Assembly (NCBI GenBank): GCA_028015205.1
Contig: CM051517.1
Coordinates: 52,513,455-52,577,454, forward strand
Source: Mytilisepta virgata
Taxonomy: Eukaryota; Mollusca; Bivalvia; Mytilida; Mytilidae
Direction of reading: 5' to 3'
Length of the DNA: 64,000 nucleotides
Part shown: positions 43,141 to 55,560 of the stretch, piece by piece
How positions within the stretch are numbered: position 1 is the first letter of the stretch
Layout of the letters: each line of letters opens with the position of its first letter
The notes under the pieces: generated by a model
Seen by the model: the letters and a program-made list of their open reading frames with translations, nothing else
The model's database searches: none
Told to the model about the DNA's origin: nothing
Translations under genes and position numbers: made by a program

Positions 43141-44879
43141 TTTTATTTATTGCTCAATTTTATGATTAACTAACAGAATTTTAAAATTTCACTCTGATAT
43201 CCAAATAAACCACTGTTTCTTTTCCCTTTTTTGTATTAGCTGAAGTTGTTTGTTGTTCTACACATAATTAGCTTTCATCTTGTTGGTTATTGTATTGTGT
43301 TAACAGGTCTAAATGTATAGTAGGAATGTTTTTGAATATTTTCAGACACGTTAATGGTTAGTTTTTGAAAATGTAGCAGTTAAAATTTGTTTGATACAAA
43401 GGAGGTCACGTGGATGGAAAGGGAAATTCATCCCCCAAGTTTTTTTTTCGCCCAATATATACTTCCACGTCGCTACAAAAATATATAAATAAAATGTAAC
43501 TTGCTTACATAATTTGTTTCCTAAATCATGATGATTGATGAAATTGTTTATGAAACATTCAAACGAACTTTTAGAACTCAAGGGACTAATCTTAAGCTGA
43601 GAATGTACTTTATGTCAAAGCTAAGTCTGTCTTGTGGCGTGTTTAAAGAAAACAATCTATTTCTTGTTTTTCAGTCTCGATGTTAAGAACAGAAACGGAA
43701 ATTATACTCGTCTAGAAAATCGAACTTGGTCTTGCAATTAATCGTCCAGCCAAAATCTGACATGAATTAACTTATTTTATTGATGCAATTTTACTAGTTT
43801 CCTTCATCGTAAATTTTTTTTACATATATTAACATATGAAAATGTGATTAAGGCTACATGTCTGTTACTTGTATGATGGAAGATGTACATTTTCGCTCAT
43901 TTACGTATGTTTAAAATCTATGCTCTGACTGACATTGTATAGAAGTACATCAGGTAATTATTAATTTCACAAGGTAAACTGTTACAGTTGTTTATTGCAT
44001 CAATAAACAACATGATTTGCGTTTATTTGTTAAAATGTTTCCCGACAGCAAGACATCTGTGTGAGCTGAAACAAATCGACTGGATACATTTGATTGGTTC
44101 TTTGAACGTTTCTTTTACCAATCCACTTTCCTTAATTTCTTTTGACAATTGAATACAAAAAAAGGTTTTGTTGATATAACACACGTATTATTTATGGAAT
44201 AACTTTTCACCGATCTGTCAGGTACCAATAATTAAATTAGTAGCCTATTGACAGAAAAGGTTTTGTTTAATGATTCAGAGTACATAAAAGACGTGAGATA
44301 TGGCTGAAGACATACAAAGATGGTTTGGAATTGACTTTCTACCAGCTTTTCTTCTTTCGTCTTCACTAAGTCCCACCCTTTTTCCCACTGGTATCTAATC
44401 TTTGTCTTAATTTTCACTTTATCCGGCCATCTCCTTATTATGATTCTTGTCTACAATGCTGTGGTAAACTGGTACTCTGTGGGCCTTGTGATTTTAAGAT
44501 ACTCCTTAAGTTTGATTGACAGCCAGAAGCTGTTGTTTTTGTTTTTTATTTTAATTTTCCCCGCTTAGTCTCCTCTCAAACGTATTGGTGCCGCTCTTCC
44601 ACATACTAAAGAACTTGAGTTTATGCGAATCGTCTTTCCCCCTTCAAAGCAGCAATGACGCTAAGGGCTGAATGTACTGACAACACTGCGTGATTTCTTA
44701 GCAATTTAATAATTTTAGTTAATATACTTTTCAGTTGGACGATGTATGCGTCTGCATGTAAACATAATTGGTCAAAGTTAGATTCTTCAGGAGCAATGGC
44801 CAATTTTCAAGTCTGGTAGGTGATCATTGGCTCTCTGTTTATTACACTTTTTGGTTTCTGGCAAAAAATCTTTCGCATT
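43141..44879. other. Non-coding stretch, possible pol relic at the right end
   Basis: No gene is supported. From about 44230 the minus strand has broken coding-like segments that may belong to the integrase relic at 44880-45060, but I could not assign them. Confidence 0.25.
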
Positions 44880-45060
44880 CTCTGCTCCGTTTGTAGGTAT
44901 TCTTTCATGCCAGGCCAAACGAAATTTTCTCAACAACTAAATCTTCTGCTGTGGGGATATCATGATGATATTTCAATATTTATTTTCTCTTTTCTTTTGG
45001 AAAAATAAACTGTAATTTTGACTCTTTGCTGACGTCAATTTCCGATCTTCCATACAATGT
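44880..45060 (-). pseudogene. Integrase zinc-finger relic of a Ty3/gypsy-type element
   Basis: On the minus strand one frame reads KYHHDIPTAEDLVVEK, and after a frameshift another reads FVWPGMKEYLQTE. These correspond to the H...H half and the W-P-G-M region of the integrase HHCC finger. The cysteines and the catalytic core are not recognisable. It differs from the intact element at 35.5-41.6 kb, which has YWPRLRND at this place, so it derives from another lineage. Confidence 0.4.
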
Positions 45061-45970
45061 TCCATTGTTCAATTCCTATCTGGCCCATTGGCACCACAGA
45101 GTCTCTCGGGGTTCTCTCTTTGCAGAAATACTTTCCCGATTTTATTAGATTGCTTTCTTTTACAGCCATGATAGGGTAGATATCCTACTTTGACGACTGA
45201 ACGAAATTATAATGTAAAAATAATCAGTATTCAATTTCCATTACTAACAAGAATTGTAATAAAAACATGTATTACTCCAATTTCAAGATCCGATTTTACC
45301 AATATATAACAATATACATTTGCACATTATACCGATCAAACCAAGAATATATTTGCTTTGAAGTGACGTCAAAGCTATTATAACGAAAAAATTTAGATTA
45401 TCCCATTTAATATCTTTTAAAATGCATTATGAAAATGAAATCTGAAGATTCTTTTTCTTTACTATCAGTAATCATGCATTTTCACAAAAGGTAATACAAA
45501 ACCGAAGATAAATCCGTTACATGCATGTATTTTTATAGGACTGGGCATTCAGATTGTACCACACTTTTGCACTACTGTACTGCCTTAGACCTCGAGCTGC
45601 AAACAAGTGCTTCGGGGTGGTACATGCTCAATGCCAAGGCTATAAGTGTAGACACGTGATATTATAAACCTATCTTATTTAATGGCACTCAGCGAACGTC
45701 AACGCTTCTAAGAAAACCTGTTCAACCATACTTACCTCTTTCAAAAATAATAAATTGTAGATAATCTCACAATATTTAAAATTCGACAATAAGTGATCTT
45801 TCAGAACGTTAGAATAAAACCCCTTTTATCGGTGATTATGAGGCTTAAACAATTTCATGAAAAGGGTTATAATTATAGGTTTTATGAATTAATAACAAAT
45901 AATTCATCATTTCGGCCTAAAAAGTATTATCAGTCAAGTTCATATATAATTACTCACTAAGCAAATTTGT

Positions 45971-46045
45971 CACCGATTAGATGAGCTGGCTAGGAAATCC
46001 CAGACTCGTAATCTGAATCACGTGCATTTAAAATGTCACCTTGAG
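45971..46045 (+). pseudogene. tRNA-Thr-like relic (anticodon CGT)
   Basis: GAGCTGGCTAGGA resembles a tRNA D-arm. The arm CAGA-CTCGTAA-TCTG gives a four-pair stem and a seven-base loop with U33, CGU as anticodon and A37. The T-arm has lost its TTCGA sequence and the acceptor stem does not pair. Confidence 0.35.
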
Positions 46046-47254
46046 TAATTAGACATTGATAGATAGTAATTTCTAGTTCTTCCCGGACCATTCATTTAAG
46101 TGATATTCTGTGTCAATTTTATAACGTTTCATAGCAATTAGAAAGGTTATTGCGTCCCAAAACATGAGTGGGAACAGAAAGGACTAATGGTGTGTGCACT
46201 GGGACAATTATACATTATTTTATAATATTTACACTAACTCAATTAACGTATATAATTACGATTTATAATCTTTGTATCATTATTTGAAGTTCCGAGCAAT
46301 ATAGAGATGGATTAGTACATTCAGTTGTATTTTTTCCACAGTTTATATAATTAATGGAAAGCCTCATTGCTTAAGTTGCAGGATCTGTTAAAGATCTCGT
46401 GGAAATACATGTAGCTTCAACAGAACTCACCTATTCAATGAATTAAAGAGAAATAAAAACTTTAGTCCGTTCATCTTTAAATAAGTAAATAACAGTTAAA
46501 ATTTTCTCACTAAACCAAATATATTAGTTTAGTTAGTAGCGCTAAACCAAATATATTAGTTTAGTTAGTAGCGCAGAAACTGTTTGTTAAAAGTTAGAAA
46601 TATACTTACATTGTACAATGGCATTCAATACGTTTGGGGTTAGGCCTTTATTCAATCCATTGTGTCAGTAAGTCGTTAATCAAGAAAACTGTGAAGATAT
46701 TTACACTAAAATGTAGTTTTTCCGGTAACATTTCATGACTGAGGCAAGTAAAGAAAATTCTTAATCATTATTCGCAGGATGAAGCCCTTCTTGTCGCTTT
46801 AGAAACATACAATATTGTTACGAACCAAATTAAATGTCTGTAGGTTTCTCATTATTATCGGCGTGGAATATGGCTTTGAAAAGAAGCAAAATAATTTACT
46901 GAATTCTCGTGAGAACTAAATATGCTATCATGTGCTTACTCAAATTGTAAGAATTTTGTCTAGAATTTAAAAATTACTAATACAAAATGTATAGATTTTT
47001 CACAGTACATGTATCCATCAGTCTGGACATTACGGGTTATTAAATATCGACAAACGAATACCTATGGTATACATTGTCGAACAGTGCGAAAAGTTATTTA
47101 GACCAATATTCATGCGAATTCTTGGGAATAGAAAACAAATACTACAAGACATAACCAAAATAACAGAACACATAGCAAAAAAAAAAAGATGCTCCAGCAG
47201 GGATAAGCCAACAAATATTTATAATGAGTATTTCATCAATTTATTTCTCATCAG
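46046..47254. other. Non-coding stretch with one short duplication
   Basis: Apart from the 32-bp duplication at 46510-46573, nothing recognisable. Confidence 0.3.
46510..46573. repeat. Perfect tandem duplication, 2 x 32 bp
   Basis: CTAAACCAAATATATTAGTT followed by TAGTTAGTAGCG occurs twice without a mismatch. Each unit contains the inverted pair CTAAAC / GTTTAG. Confidence 0.85.
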
Positions 47255-47395
47255 TAGTGTTAAAGATCGAAAGACATAAAAAAACTTAATATGATCCAAA
47301 ATGCCAAAAGGAGTCAAAGCGGGCCAGCCACAAACCAACTAATTTATGCATGAGAAAGATACTCCTCAGCTTTAAAACATAAAAATGTCCACATT
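47255..47395 (+). repeat. R1 repeat, partial copy
   Basis: GTGTTAAAGATCGAAAG, AAATGCCAAAAGGAGTCAAA and AAGATACTCCTCAGCTTT match the R1 order. Confidence 0.45.
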
Positions 47396-48424
47396 AGCCG
47401 GTATTATCTACTGTGAATTGTGATGCATGTACTACTGTGAATACAGAGGCATCAACCAAATGCCAGCAGGATGTTGAGAGTTATATTCTCAGTAGAGCAT
47501 ATAATAGGTAACAATGATTTCATCAGACTACTATATAGATTCCATTATCATTAATTAGAAATGGCGATACATGTAATAATACATTATGCGGTTTTCGTCT
47601 TTTCTTTTCAGGCGTTCATGGTGCATATCGGACAAAATTGTCGGATCCACTTCAATAAAATGATCTGAAAAAAAGTTGTTTATTGAACAAGAGTTTTTTG
47701 GTGACTTTTTCCTAATTTTCTGCAGTGCAAAGATAAAAATTGCCCTGGAACAGATAAATATTCAATGAGTTCATGGTTTATATTTCCGACTTTTTCAAAA
47801 TTGCATTATGACGAAATCTAAAGATCAACCACAAAAATATATGGTTTCCAGTTACCATTTTGACACAATGATATAAAGTAATTTCCAAGATACATACTCT
47901 AATGGAACAGTTAAACATAAAACTTACCATTTGCCAAGAATGTTATCGATGATTGATGGTAAGGGTATAGGGGTGAGACAAAGATTCCAGTCCAGGGATT
48001 ATTTCCGTATATTTTATTAACATTTAGATTGGAAAAACGGAAATAAATTGCTTTCTAGTGAAAACATATCAAACGGAGTTCTAAAATGGTTATTGGTATA
48101 CCCATTCATCTGCAAGAAAATTGGTTGAACTTAGATTAATCCTCCCGTACAACGCCAGAGAACTTCTAATCAAAGGGATTCAACAGAAAGACATTTAAGA
48201 CGTATATTTCCTTGTAGTTTCATTTCATAAGGAAAAAAAAACAATAGACATAAGCACGTGTCATGGCATCAATATTTATATTGTTAGTCTATTTGACTTT
48301 TAAGAACTGAGATCATACATCCCTGTATAGAAGATGAAGAGTTCAGAGGGTGATAGTTAAACAAATCATACTCCGCCAACCTTTAACAATTTACAATCGG
48401 AGTAGCGAAAAGCTATACTTGACA

Positions 48425-48600
48425 CTAATTTTGATGCACAAGATGTGCACATTTCGTCAATTAAAGACTCATCAGTTGTTATAAAGGCTTAAATTATGAA
48501 ACCAAAAACATTAATCCCAAACGTTTCTTCACAAAATGCCGAAATGATGAAAAGGGTGAAGCCAAATAAGAAAAGAAGAAAACATATGAGGATGAAAAAA
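48425..48600 (+). repeat. R1 repeat, partial copy
   Basis: TTTTGATGCACAAGATGTGC, TCATCAGTTGTTATAAAGGC and AATGATGAAAAGGGTGAAGC match the first half of R1. An A-rich run follows at 48612-48650. Confidence 0.55.
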
Positions 48601-48689
48601 GTTGGTAAGACAAAAAAAAAAAAAAAAAAACAAAAAAACAAAAAAACAAAACAAAAACTGTCTATTGTTCAAATGTTGATGTCCTGAAC

Positions 48690-48830
48690 GACAAAACAAA
48701 TAACAAGAAAGGTACACAATTACATACAAATCATTTAACGCCATCCAAACCACCCAACTTCAGTAAAAAACATAACAGAAAAGAGCACAAAACACAAACA
48801 TCAAAACAAGAGAGAGTCTGGGTAGTCTGA
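48690..48830 (+). repeat. Dispersed repeat R5, copy 1
   Basis: ATAACAAGAAAGGTACACAA, CATTTAACGCCATCC and AGAGCACAAAACACAAACAT. Related copies are at 53318-53470 and 62915-62998. Confidence 0.55.
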
Positions 48831-50449
48831 TTTGTTTAAAATTTTGTTATAAATTTGCAATATGTTTACAGGTTTTACTAAACATATTCGTTATTCACCC
48901 TTTTCCAGGAAAAATGATAATGCGCTGCATCGAAAGAAAAAACAAAATCAAAACAAGAAATGAAATATATATACAAAAATGAGCAAAATAAATTTTCTTA
49001 CACTACAGAATATTTCCTTGGTGGAGAAATATGTCCTCAAATGTTTTTAAATCATTTTAATATGTTATACAACTTTGTTTCAGTTTTTTAGCACAAATAA
49101 GGAATTTTAATATTGGAATCACAGAAATGTGTAATTGATTTTTATATAGTGGTAAACTTTTAAAATCAACTAAACCTCTCACCAAATTCACCAGCCTACG
49201 GTTTAAATGAAAAAAAAGCACCGTTATATGAACCCAAGAACCAAGTTAAACCACGAATGACAGTAAATTCACAATATTCTGTATATAGTGTGATATATTG
49301 GCTATATAATTTGTTTTAAGAAATAAAAAACGACATTGGGGTTCCCGGAAACAGCAGATGTTTATTGTCAGTCCTCTATTATTATTTGTGTTTATGTGAT
49401 TAAAGCGTCAATGTTTTGAACAATTTGAGACAGTCGTCCATTATTATCCTAATTATTGATCAGCATGTAAAAGAAACAAGACACGATTCGTGTTTTTCTT
49501 TCTGGAAAAATAAATTCTGGATTAGCTTTTCTCATCTACGCTTGTGACCCAAATTTAGGAAAGAAAACATAGTGAGCAAACCAAAAAGATCCAAACAGAT
49601 TAGCTAAAATCCAAAGTAAGCTGGCCCAACATGGCCCGAAAACCTACAAATGGGTGAATTTAAAAATTCAAAGGTTACATAAAGATTTATATAAAGTCTG
49701 GTATACATGTATCCAGTAGTTGGTACAAGATATACGTCCAATGTGCAAGGAAAAAACTTCGAACAAATTAACTACACATAATGATATTTTTAAACTGCTG
49801 AATCAACTAGAATTCAAGCAACATACAGTATATAAGCTTTCTGATTCTATTAAAGTTATTTTGTAGTTCTTAAATTCGTTCGAACATTCACCATTTCGTA
49901 ACCTACTATATATACATGTATATATATATATATATATTAATCGTTTCTGTGGACGCTTGATTAGAAGAGACAATTTCACTGTAGTATGTCATAACGATAA
50001 GAATCATATACAGGATAGATAAGTGTTATTCCTGATTGCACGTATGTTCGTAAAATCTTTATATCAATCTACACGTCAAGTGCTACAACCACAAACAATG
50101 TATTTAGCATATCAATTTACATGTAAATGGTCCTCTGAAATGTACAACAGAATGCGACTGACCGACGGTATACTTGATTTAATTAAATAATTAAATACAA
50201 TCATTGCCTTGATTGTAATCATCTAACGTTTTGAATGACAGATGGATATCGGTCATAAGAACGGAAATCTTCAGTAATCGTCTAATCCTGTTTGAATGAA
50301 AGGGTAGTGGTTATTGTTAGTTATGTTGACATTAGGTTTATTAAAATAGAGATGGCTGGTTTTCCTTATACTAGTTTTCAACAAAAACTTCCAATTATTT
50401 TCTACATGTATATTTTATTGTTTTTATAAACAGAGAAAGTAATGAGGAA
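48831..50449. other. Non-coding AT-rich stretch
   Basis: A TA dinucleotide run lies at about 49907-49936. Nothing else recognised. Confidence 0.3.
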
Positions 50450-50615
50450 AAATTCTATGATACCAAATAGTATGAACAAAATATGAATATTTCATCGATT
50501 AATGACTCGTCAGTCGAAATCTTAAAAGCTGAGACATTAACTCAAAGTATTGAACATTCAATGCCCCAAATGACCAAAATTGTAAAGCCAAAACCATCTA
50601 AGGACAGGATAAGAG
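50450..50615 (+). repeat. R1 repeat, partial copy
   Basis: TTTCATCGATTAATGACTCG, AATGACCAAAATTGTAAAGC and ACCATCTAAGGACAGG. Confidence 0.55.
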
Positions 50616-50734
50616 GCTTGACAAGGTAATTATAAGAAAATGCCACGCATTTGTACCTGTCAAAGACAAAATTTAGTTGTTTTCCTGCAATAACCTATTT
50701 AAGTTGTTTTCGCAGCTTAGTCATTTAACGGTAA

Positions 50735-50923
50735 CTAAGTATATGAATATGCTTCCCGGAAATGTTTCCGAAATAGATAAACTGACCAAACAGCCAAAGC
50801 AAAAATACCAATGCTTAATAAAGAGATAATTTTGTCTCTCCAGTGACTCGGACGTCTTCTTTTTATTAAATTGGTCACATAAGTACCGATTATTATTAAT
50901 AAATGTGGTTGAATGAGCTGCAT
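50735..50923 (-). CDS. Candidate small single-pass membrane protein, 62 aa
   Basis: ATG at 50923 to TAG at 50735. The peptide has a hydrophobic N-terminal part (HLLIIIGTYV), a basic stretch KRRRPSHWRDK, a clear transmembrane segment (IISLLSIGIFALAVWSVYLF) and a basic C-terminal end RKHFREAYSYT. A basic cluster next to a single helix resembles small mitochondrial or ER membrane proteins, but I cannot place it in a family. No convincing splice site or poly(A) signal was found close by. It could be a real single-exon micropeptide, an exon, or chance. Confidence 0.25.
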   Translation of the reverse strand: MQLIQPHLLIIIGTYVTNLIKRRRPSHWRDKIISLLSIGIFALAVWSVYLFRKHFREAYSYT

Positions 50924-51711
50924 GGCACATGAAGGTTTGTCTCCGCTTCGCAATTTTCAATAAAGAACAACTTAAATGACTTACAAGTACTCCGGTGTTT
51001 CAAACAATTAAATAAACAGTTAGTCACAATTTTCATTTATTCCGCTCTAATTTTTATCTACCTTCAAGTCATTTCTAAAAGAGTAAATCATTCTGAACAG
51101 AATTCTCTGTTAATAAATAAAAAACACTTTTTTTAAAAAATGACCGAAGAGTAACAGTTATTACGTAAAAGCAATTAACAGCACGTTAGATGGTATCTTT
51201 GTTCTTGTATCTTCTTTTCAATGTTCACATTCTACAACGTTGTGCTCTAATATGTTCCTGCAAATGAAGTTTTATATTTCTCAAGGGCCTTCCAAATGGA
51301 AGATGAGTATTCATAGAGAAACATTTTTAAATAACAATAAATTACTGTCAGCTAGGAAGTAGTTAAACATTTTCATGTCTGGAAATCCCAGTAGATAGGC
51401 TGCTGTTGTATGTCAGCAATGCAACATGAAACTGTTAATTAATAAAATAGAAGAGAGGTTTAATGTCCTTCACAAAACTAATAAATTATGGCCATTTACT
51501 GTTTAATGGGTAATATATATCTTATCATTGAAAAATGACAATAATAGAGTGTAACACGAATCAACCGTAGTGTATGTTAGTGCTAAAAAATATGAAAGAT
51601 AACTTTGAAAAAGAGTGGAAATCTAATATTGATAGTCCATGTGGTCCTAAACAAGATTATGAATTTCTCTGTTAATATACATCAGAACATGTGATGGGTT
51701 AACCTAACCTA
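50924..51711. other. Non-coding stretch
   Basis: Nothing recognisable. Confidence 0.3.
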
Positions 51712-51905
51712 AGCCGTATACGGAGCAGTAAGTGCTTACCCTTCCGGAGCACCTGGGTTCACTCCTGGTTTTTATAGGAGCTCGTGTTGTTCATTGTTTT
51801 TTAGTTTTAAGTGTTTATCTATTGTGCTTTTGGTTGTTTATTTGTCTTCCCGGGTTTGTCTGTCTAATGGATTACGTTTTTTGATTTTCTTCTTAGGTAT
51901 ATTTA
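51712..51905 (+). repeat. Penelope-like tail B, tail-only copy
   Basis: Begins at GCCGTATACGGAGCAG, with hairpin AGCA-GTAAG-TGCT, then CCCTTCCGGAGCACCTGGGT, TCGTGTTGTTCATTG and TCTTCCCGGGTTTGTCTGTC, ending near TTAGGTATATTTAACC. Confidence 0.75.
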
Positions 51906-53317
51906 ACCTCTTTATTATTAAGAATTCACAAAAAGTCGAAACATTAATTTTTACGTTGGATATAATATTACAAAACCTCTGCAGAAGTTTTCACTGAACT
52001 AAGATAAGATAGACGGGATTGTCATTATAGGCGGCCATTGGAAAGATCAACCAACTGTATGTACATACGTGTAGGAGTACTGGTTCTGTATTCCTGCGAT
52101 TCATTGGTCACCAAAATCGATGATTCGTTTCTTTATAATATATATTAACATGTCAATCATCATAAACTATTTTTAGATGCATTTTTGAAATTTTTAGTTG
52201 ATTAATCCTCATTTTGTATATTTACTATGCTGGTACATTGTAGATCATGCGTGTTATAAATGGTTTCAAAAAGTTACTCGGTGGCATGTGACAGATAATT
52301 TCGATGTCCTCTTATGTATTAACTTCATACCTGTACCATATCCTCCAGGACATTAATCCTCAGACGTTTGTATTGTTAATGTATGCCTATGCATCGAATG
52401 AGCATTTCTTTAAACAGTGAAAGTTGAAAATATAAGTGAAAAATAGCTTATTATGAACAGCAAAGAATACTAAGTCCAATTCATTTTTTATCACGTCTAC
52501 ATATTTAGCGCATATTTTTGTTATTAACTCAGTTTCCTACACGTAAAGCGTTGCATATTTTACATTTAATTTTTTATCAAGTAACATGCAGATTATAACT
52601 GCGTTGATGCTGTCAAATTGTGAAAGTGTTAACAAAAACTATTGAAATTTTATTCCAATAAAAGAAAAATACAAAAATCGCATTTAATTTCCTAAAACTA
52701 ATATCATGCCAACGCAACACAATGAAAGAAATAATGAGTTGCAACGAACGTGCAATCAATCAGGTGTTTTGTAAAAGACATAGTTTGCATTTGCAATACA
52801 GTACCACGTTCGTAATGAATGTGTCCTCTTTATCACAGAGTCGAACAATAGGCGGACTGATGAAATGGAAGAAAATGAATGTAATTATTGACTGAAACTT
52901 AAATTAATATGACCAAAAGCGTAGAGAGGTTTATACTTCAGTATGAAAAAGAACAGTGAAAAGTGCACGTTCATTTATGCATTTTTGTATTAGATATTTG
53001 TTTAAGTTTTTCTTAACAGACAGGTTGCAAAGATTCCAAGCCTATTACTGGGATGTTTCCAGCAGAGAATTGAACAAGATGCGGAAGAAGGTGTATAGTA
53101 TATCAAAACTAAAGCTACACGTAAATATGGTATAGATTTATTTAAGAAAATGTCTTTCTTTCTAAAAAAAATCCATAGACAAGACATCTTACGTAATATT
53201 TATTTCATTGTACCATTTAAAAGGTCTTATCGAAATATATTGTTTCTTTTCATTGCACAAAGAAAATAATTAAATATAAGAAGGTTATTTAAAAGTTATA
53301 GCTATATTTTGTGTTTT
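51906..53317. other. Non-coding AT-rich stretch
   Basis: Nothing recognisable. Confidence 0.3.
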
Positions 53318-53470
53318 CAATACACAACAAAATGGATAAGAAGGAAGTTTAAAAATGACATGCCAATCAATCAACGCCACCCAAAAGACAGAACCTAAAA
53401 AAAATAATATGAAAGAGCATAAAACACAAACATAAACACAATAGATAGTCAGGATAGCCTTGGTACAGGC
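53318..53470 (+). repeat. Dispersed repeat R5, copy 2
   Basis: CAACAAAATGGATAAGAAGG, ATGACATGCCAATCAATCAA, CGCCACCCAAAAGACAGAAC and AGAGCATAAAACACAAACAT. Confidence 0.6.
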
Positions 53471-54360
53471 ACTGAACAGTGGTGGGGTTAAACCTCATGG
53501 GGTTAAACTAACTACCACATGTACCAAATATTTCTTTTTTACGTATATCACAAAATGTTAGACTTAGAGCAGTGGTACTTAAGAAAAATAAAAACAAGTC
53601 CTTGTTTTAGGACAATTTCCTCCCGAGAGAAAAGAGCAAGACGTTCTCCTCTAGTAATAAAAACAGTGAATATAATTGGTTTTATAGCTTAAAAACAATT
53701 CGTTTAAAAGCTTCTGCAATTAAATTTAAAAGAAAGACAAGTATTAAACAATTCCTTTAGGCAAATATACCAATCAGGATTATCTGTTGAAAGCCATTTG
53801 TTTCTAATTTGGAGAGAAAAGTAGTTACTTGTACACATTTAAGATTGCATAATGAAGTTGTAATATAGCAATACGAACCTAAATTAATGTAATAAGGTCT
53901 CCTCGGTGATTTGACTTTAACATTGTGTGTGGTTGTGATTGAAGTAGTGTAATTATGCGACTACAGATAAAATTGTTTGGCTAAGTGTTTTCTCCATATT
54001 TGATTACTTTTCACTTCCTGCTTAAATGTCAAAGTAATTTATTGGACCTAATCATATATTAAATAAAATTACACTGGTATGTTTTCTGTGCCGCAAATAA
54101 CACATGTGAGTCGTGGTCATTTGTTTAACATGTTTCAAGTCACAATTTTTTTCCTTTCAATTGGCCTTGTTTTTTGCTTAGTTTGGTCTATAGACTTTAT
54201 CCACTGTCTTAAAGCATCTTTTGTCGTTATTTATGTGGGAGAATCGGATATAGTGTTTAAGTTTCTATTTATATAACATATCGAATATGCCTTACTATTA
54301 TTATAATCTGATATTTATATTCACAGTTGGTATCATGTTGTAGTTATTTTAACCCTATTA
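53471..54360. other. Non-coding stretch
   Basis: Nothing recognisable. Confidence 0.3.
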
Positions 54361-54373
54361 TAAATATATTTTA
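54361..54373 (+). other. SINE target-site duplication, left
   Basis: TAAATATATTTTA, repeated exactly at 54642-54654 after the SINE tail. Confidence 0.85.
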
Positions 54374-54641
54374 GGGCCTCGGTGGCCGAGTGGTCTAGGT
54401 AGTTCGTTATGACTACTACTGATCACTAGCCTGTCAACGCTGGGGTTGTGAGTTCGAATCTCACCTGTGGCGGGGTGGGTTCGACTCCGATCTTAATTGA
54501 CAAGGATTGCCAATTTTCCTACCGAAGGTCGGTGGTTCTCTCCGGGTACTCCGGCTTCCTCCACCAATAAAAACTGGCCGCCGCGAAATGGCCAAAATGT
54601 GCTGAAAACGGCGTTAAACCCGAACTAAATAAATAAATAAA
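54374..54641 (+). mobile_element. tRNA-derived SINE, copy 2
   Basis: Very similar to 2313-2575: GGCCTCGGTGGCCGAGTGGT head, B-box GAGTTCGAATC, the central TCTCCGGGTACTCCGGC domain and a tail of (AAAT) repeats. The 13-bp perfect direct repeats on both sides show insertion by target-primed reverse transcription. It would depend on an RT supplied by another element. Confidence 0.9.
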
Positions 54642-54654
54642 TAAATATATTTTA
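54642..54654 (+). other. SINE target-site duplication, right
   Basis: TAAATATATTTTA, exact copy of 54361-54373. Confidence 0.85.
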
Positions 54655-55149
54655 CCTATCCATTTGACAAGCCTTTAATGTTGTTGCAATTTGGACAGAA
54701 ACGTGGTTACTTGTACATTTTTCACCATCTTACTTCATGTAAATTACAGCTTTGTTATTGTATATTTCAACAAACTGGATTGCCACAGAACTTATCTTTA
54801 ATTATTCTCAAGTATTATTTCCCTAAATATATTTTTTGACAAACTGGAAGATTTAGAACATTACATGTAATTCTGAGATATATAACTAATGTCTATATGT
54901 CTTCAGCTATGCTGGAGGACACTGATATTGAGACTTTAGTAATGCAGATGTTATAGACCTATTATAATAATAATAAATACCAATGTAATGAAAACAGTAC
55001 ACCGTATAATCAAATCCGTTTACGAAAAAGTCTATATATGAGGAAGTACTAATTTCTGTAACAGTTTTTAGTTGTTTAGTTTTGTTAAAAAAAAAAACAT
55101 GTTAATTTTTTACATGCTGTCACATAAAGTTCTAAGATAGGGTCATGTT

Positions 55150-55560
55150 CAGTCTCTGTTAAAATCATCACTGCAAATGTTTTGCGGTCGACATCACGAA
55201 TTTATTGCCGACACGAAGTTTCTATCTCGCGAATTAGACTAGATATCTTCAGTTAGATTTGACGTCCTTCTGGAATTGACACAATCAATTGACTTGATTA
55301 CTCACTGGCAATGTGACGGGTACCGTTAACGGAGCAGGACTTGTTTACCCTTCCGGAGAACCTAATGTCAATCCCCGGTTTTTAATAGAAGATCACATGA
55401 CTAGTGCTTTTGTTTCTGTGCTGTCTTGTTCTAGTTTCTTTAGTTTATTATACATGTACAATTTTTTTATCTTTCAGTCATACATGCCGTTTTTTTGTAT
55501 CTTTCGGGTGTTTGTTTGTTGTGTTCAATTCTCCTGACTGTTGTCTTTTCCTGGGACTTC
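55150..55560 (+). repeat. Penelope-like tail type D with RT C-terminal remnant
   Basis: A remnant resembling the RT C terminus (TTTTGCGGTCGACATCACGA, cf. the same region of copies A and B) precedes TAACGGAGCAGGACTTGTTT and ACCCTTCCGGAGAACCT. The rest of the tail is T-rich and diverges from tails A and B. The hairpin AGCAG-GAC-TTGTT keeps five pairs only if G-U pairs are allowed. Confidence 0.55.

Noticed and set aside
48496..48687. Lysine-rich 63-codon frame
   Set aside because: Translation of an R1 fragment and an A-rich run.
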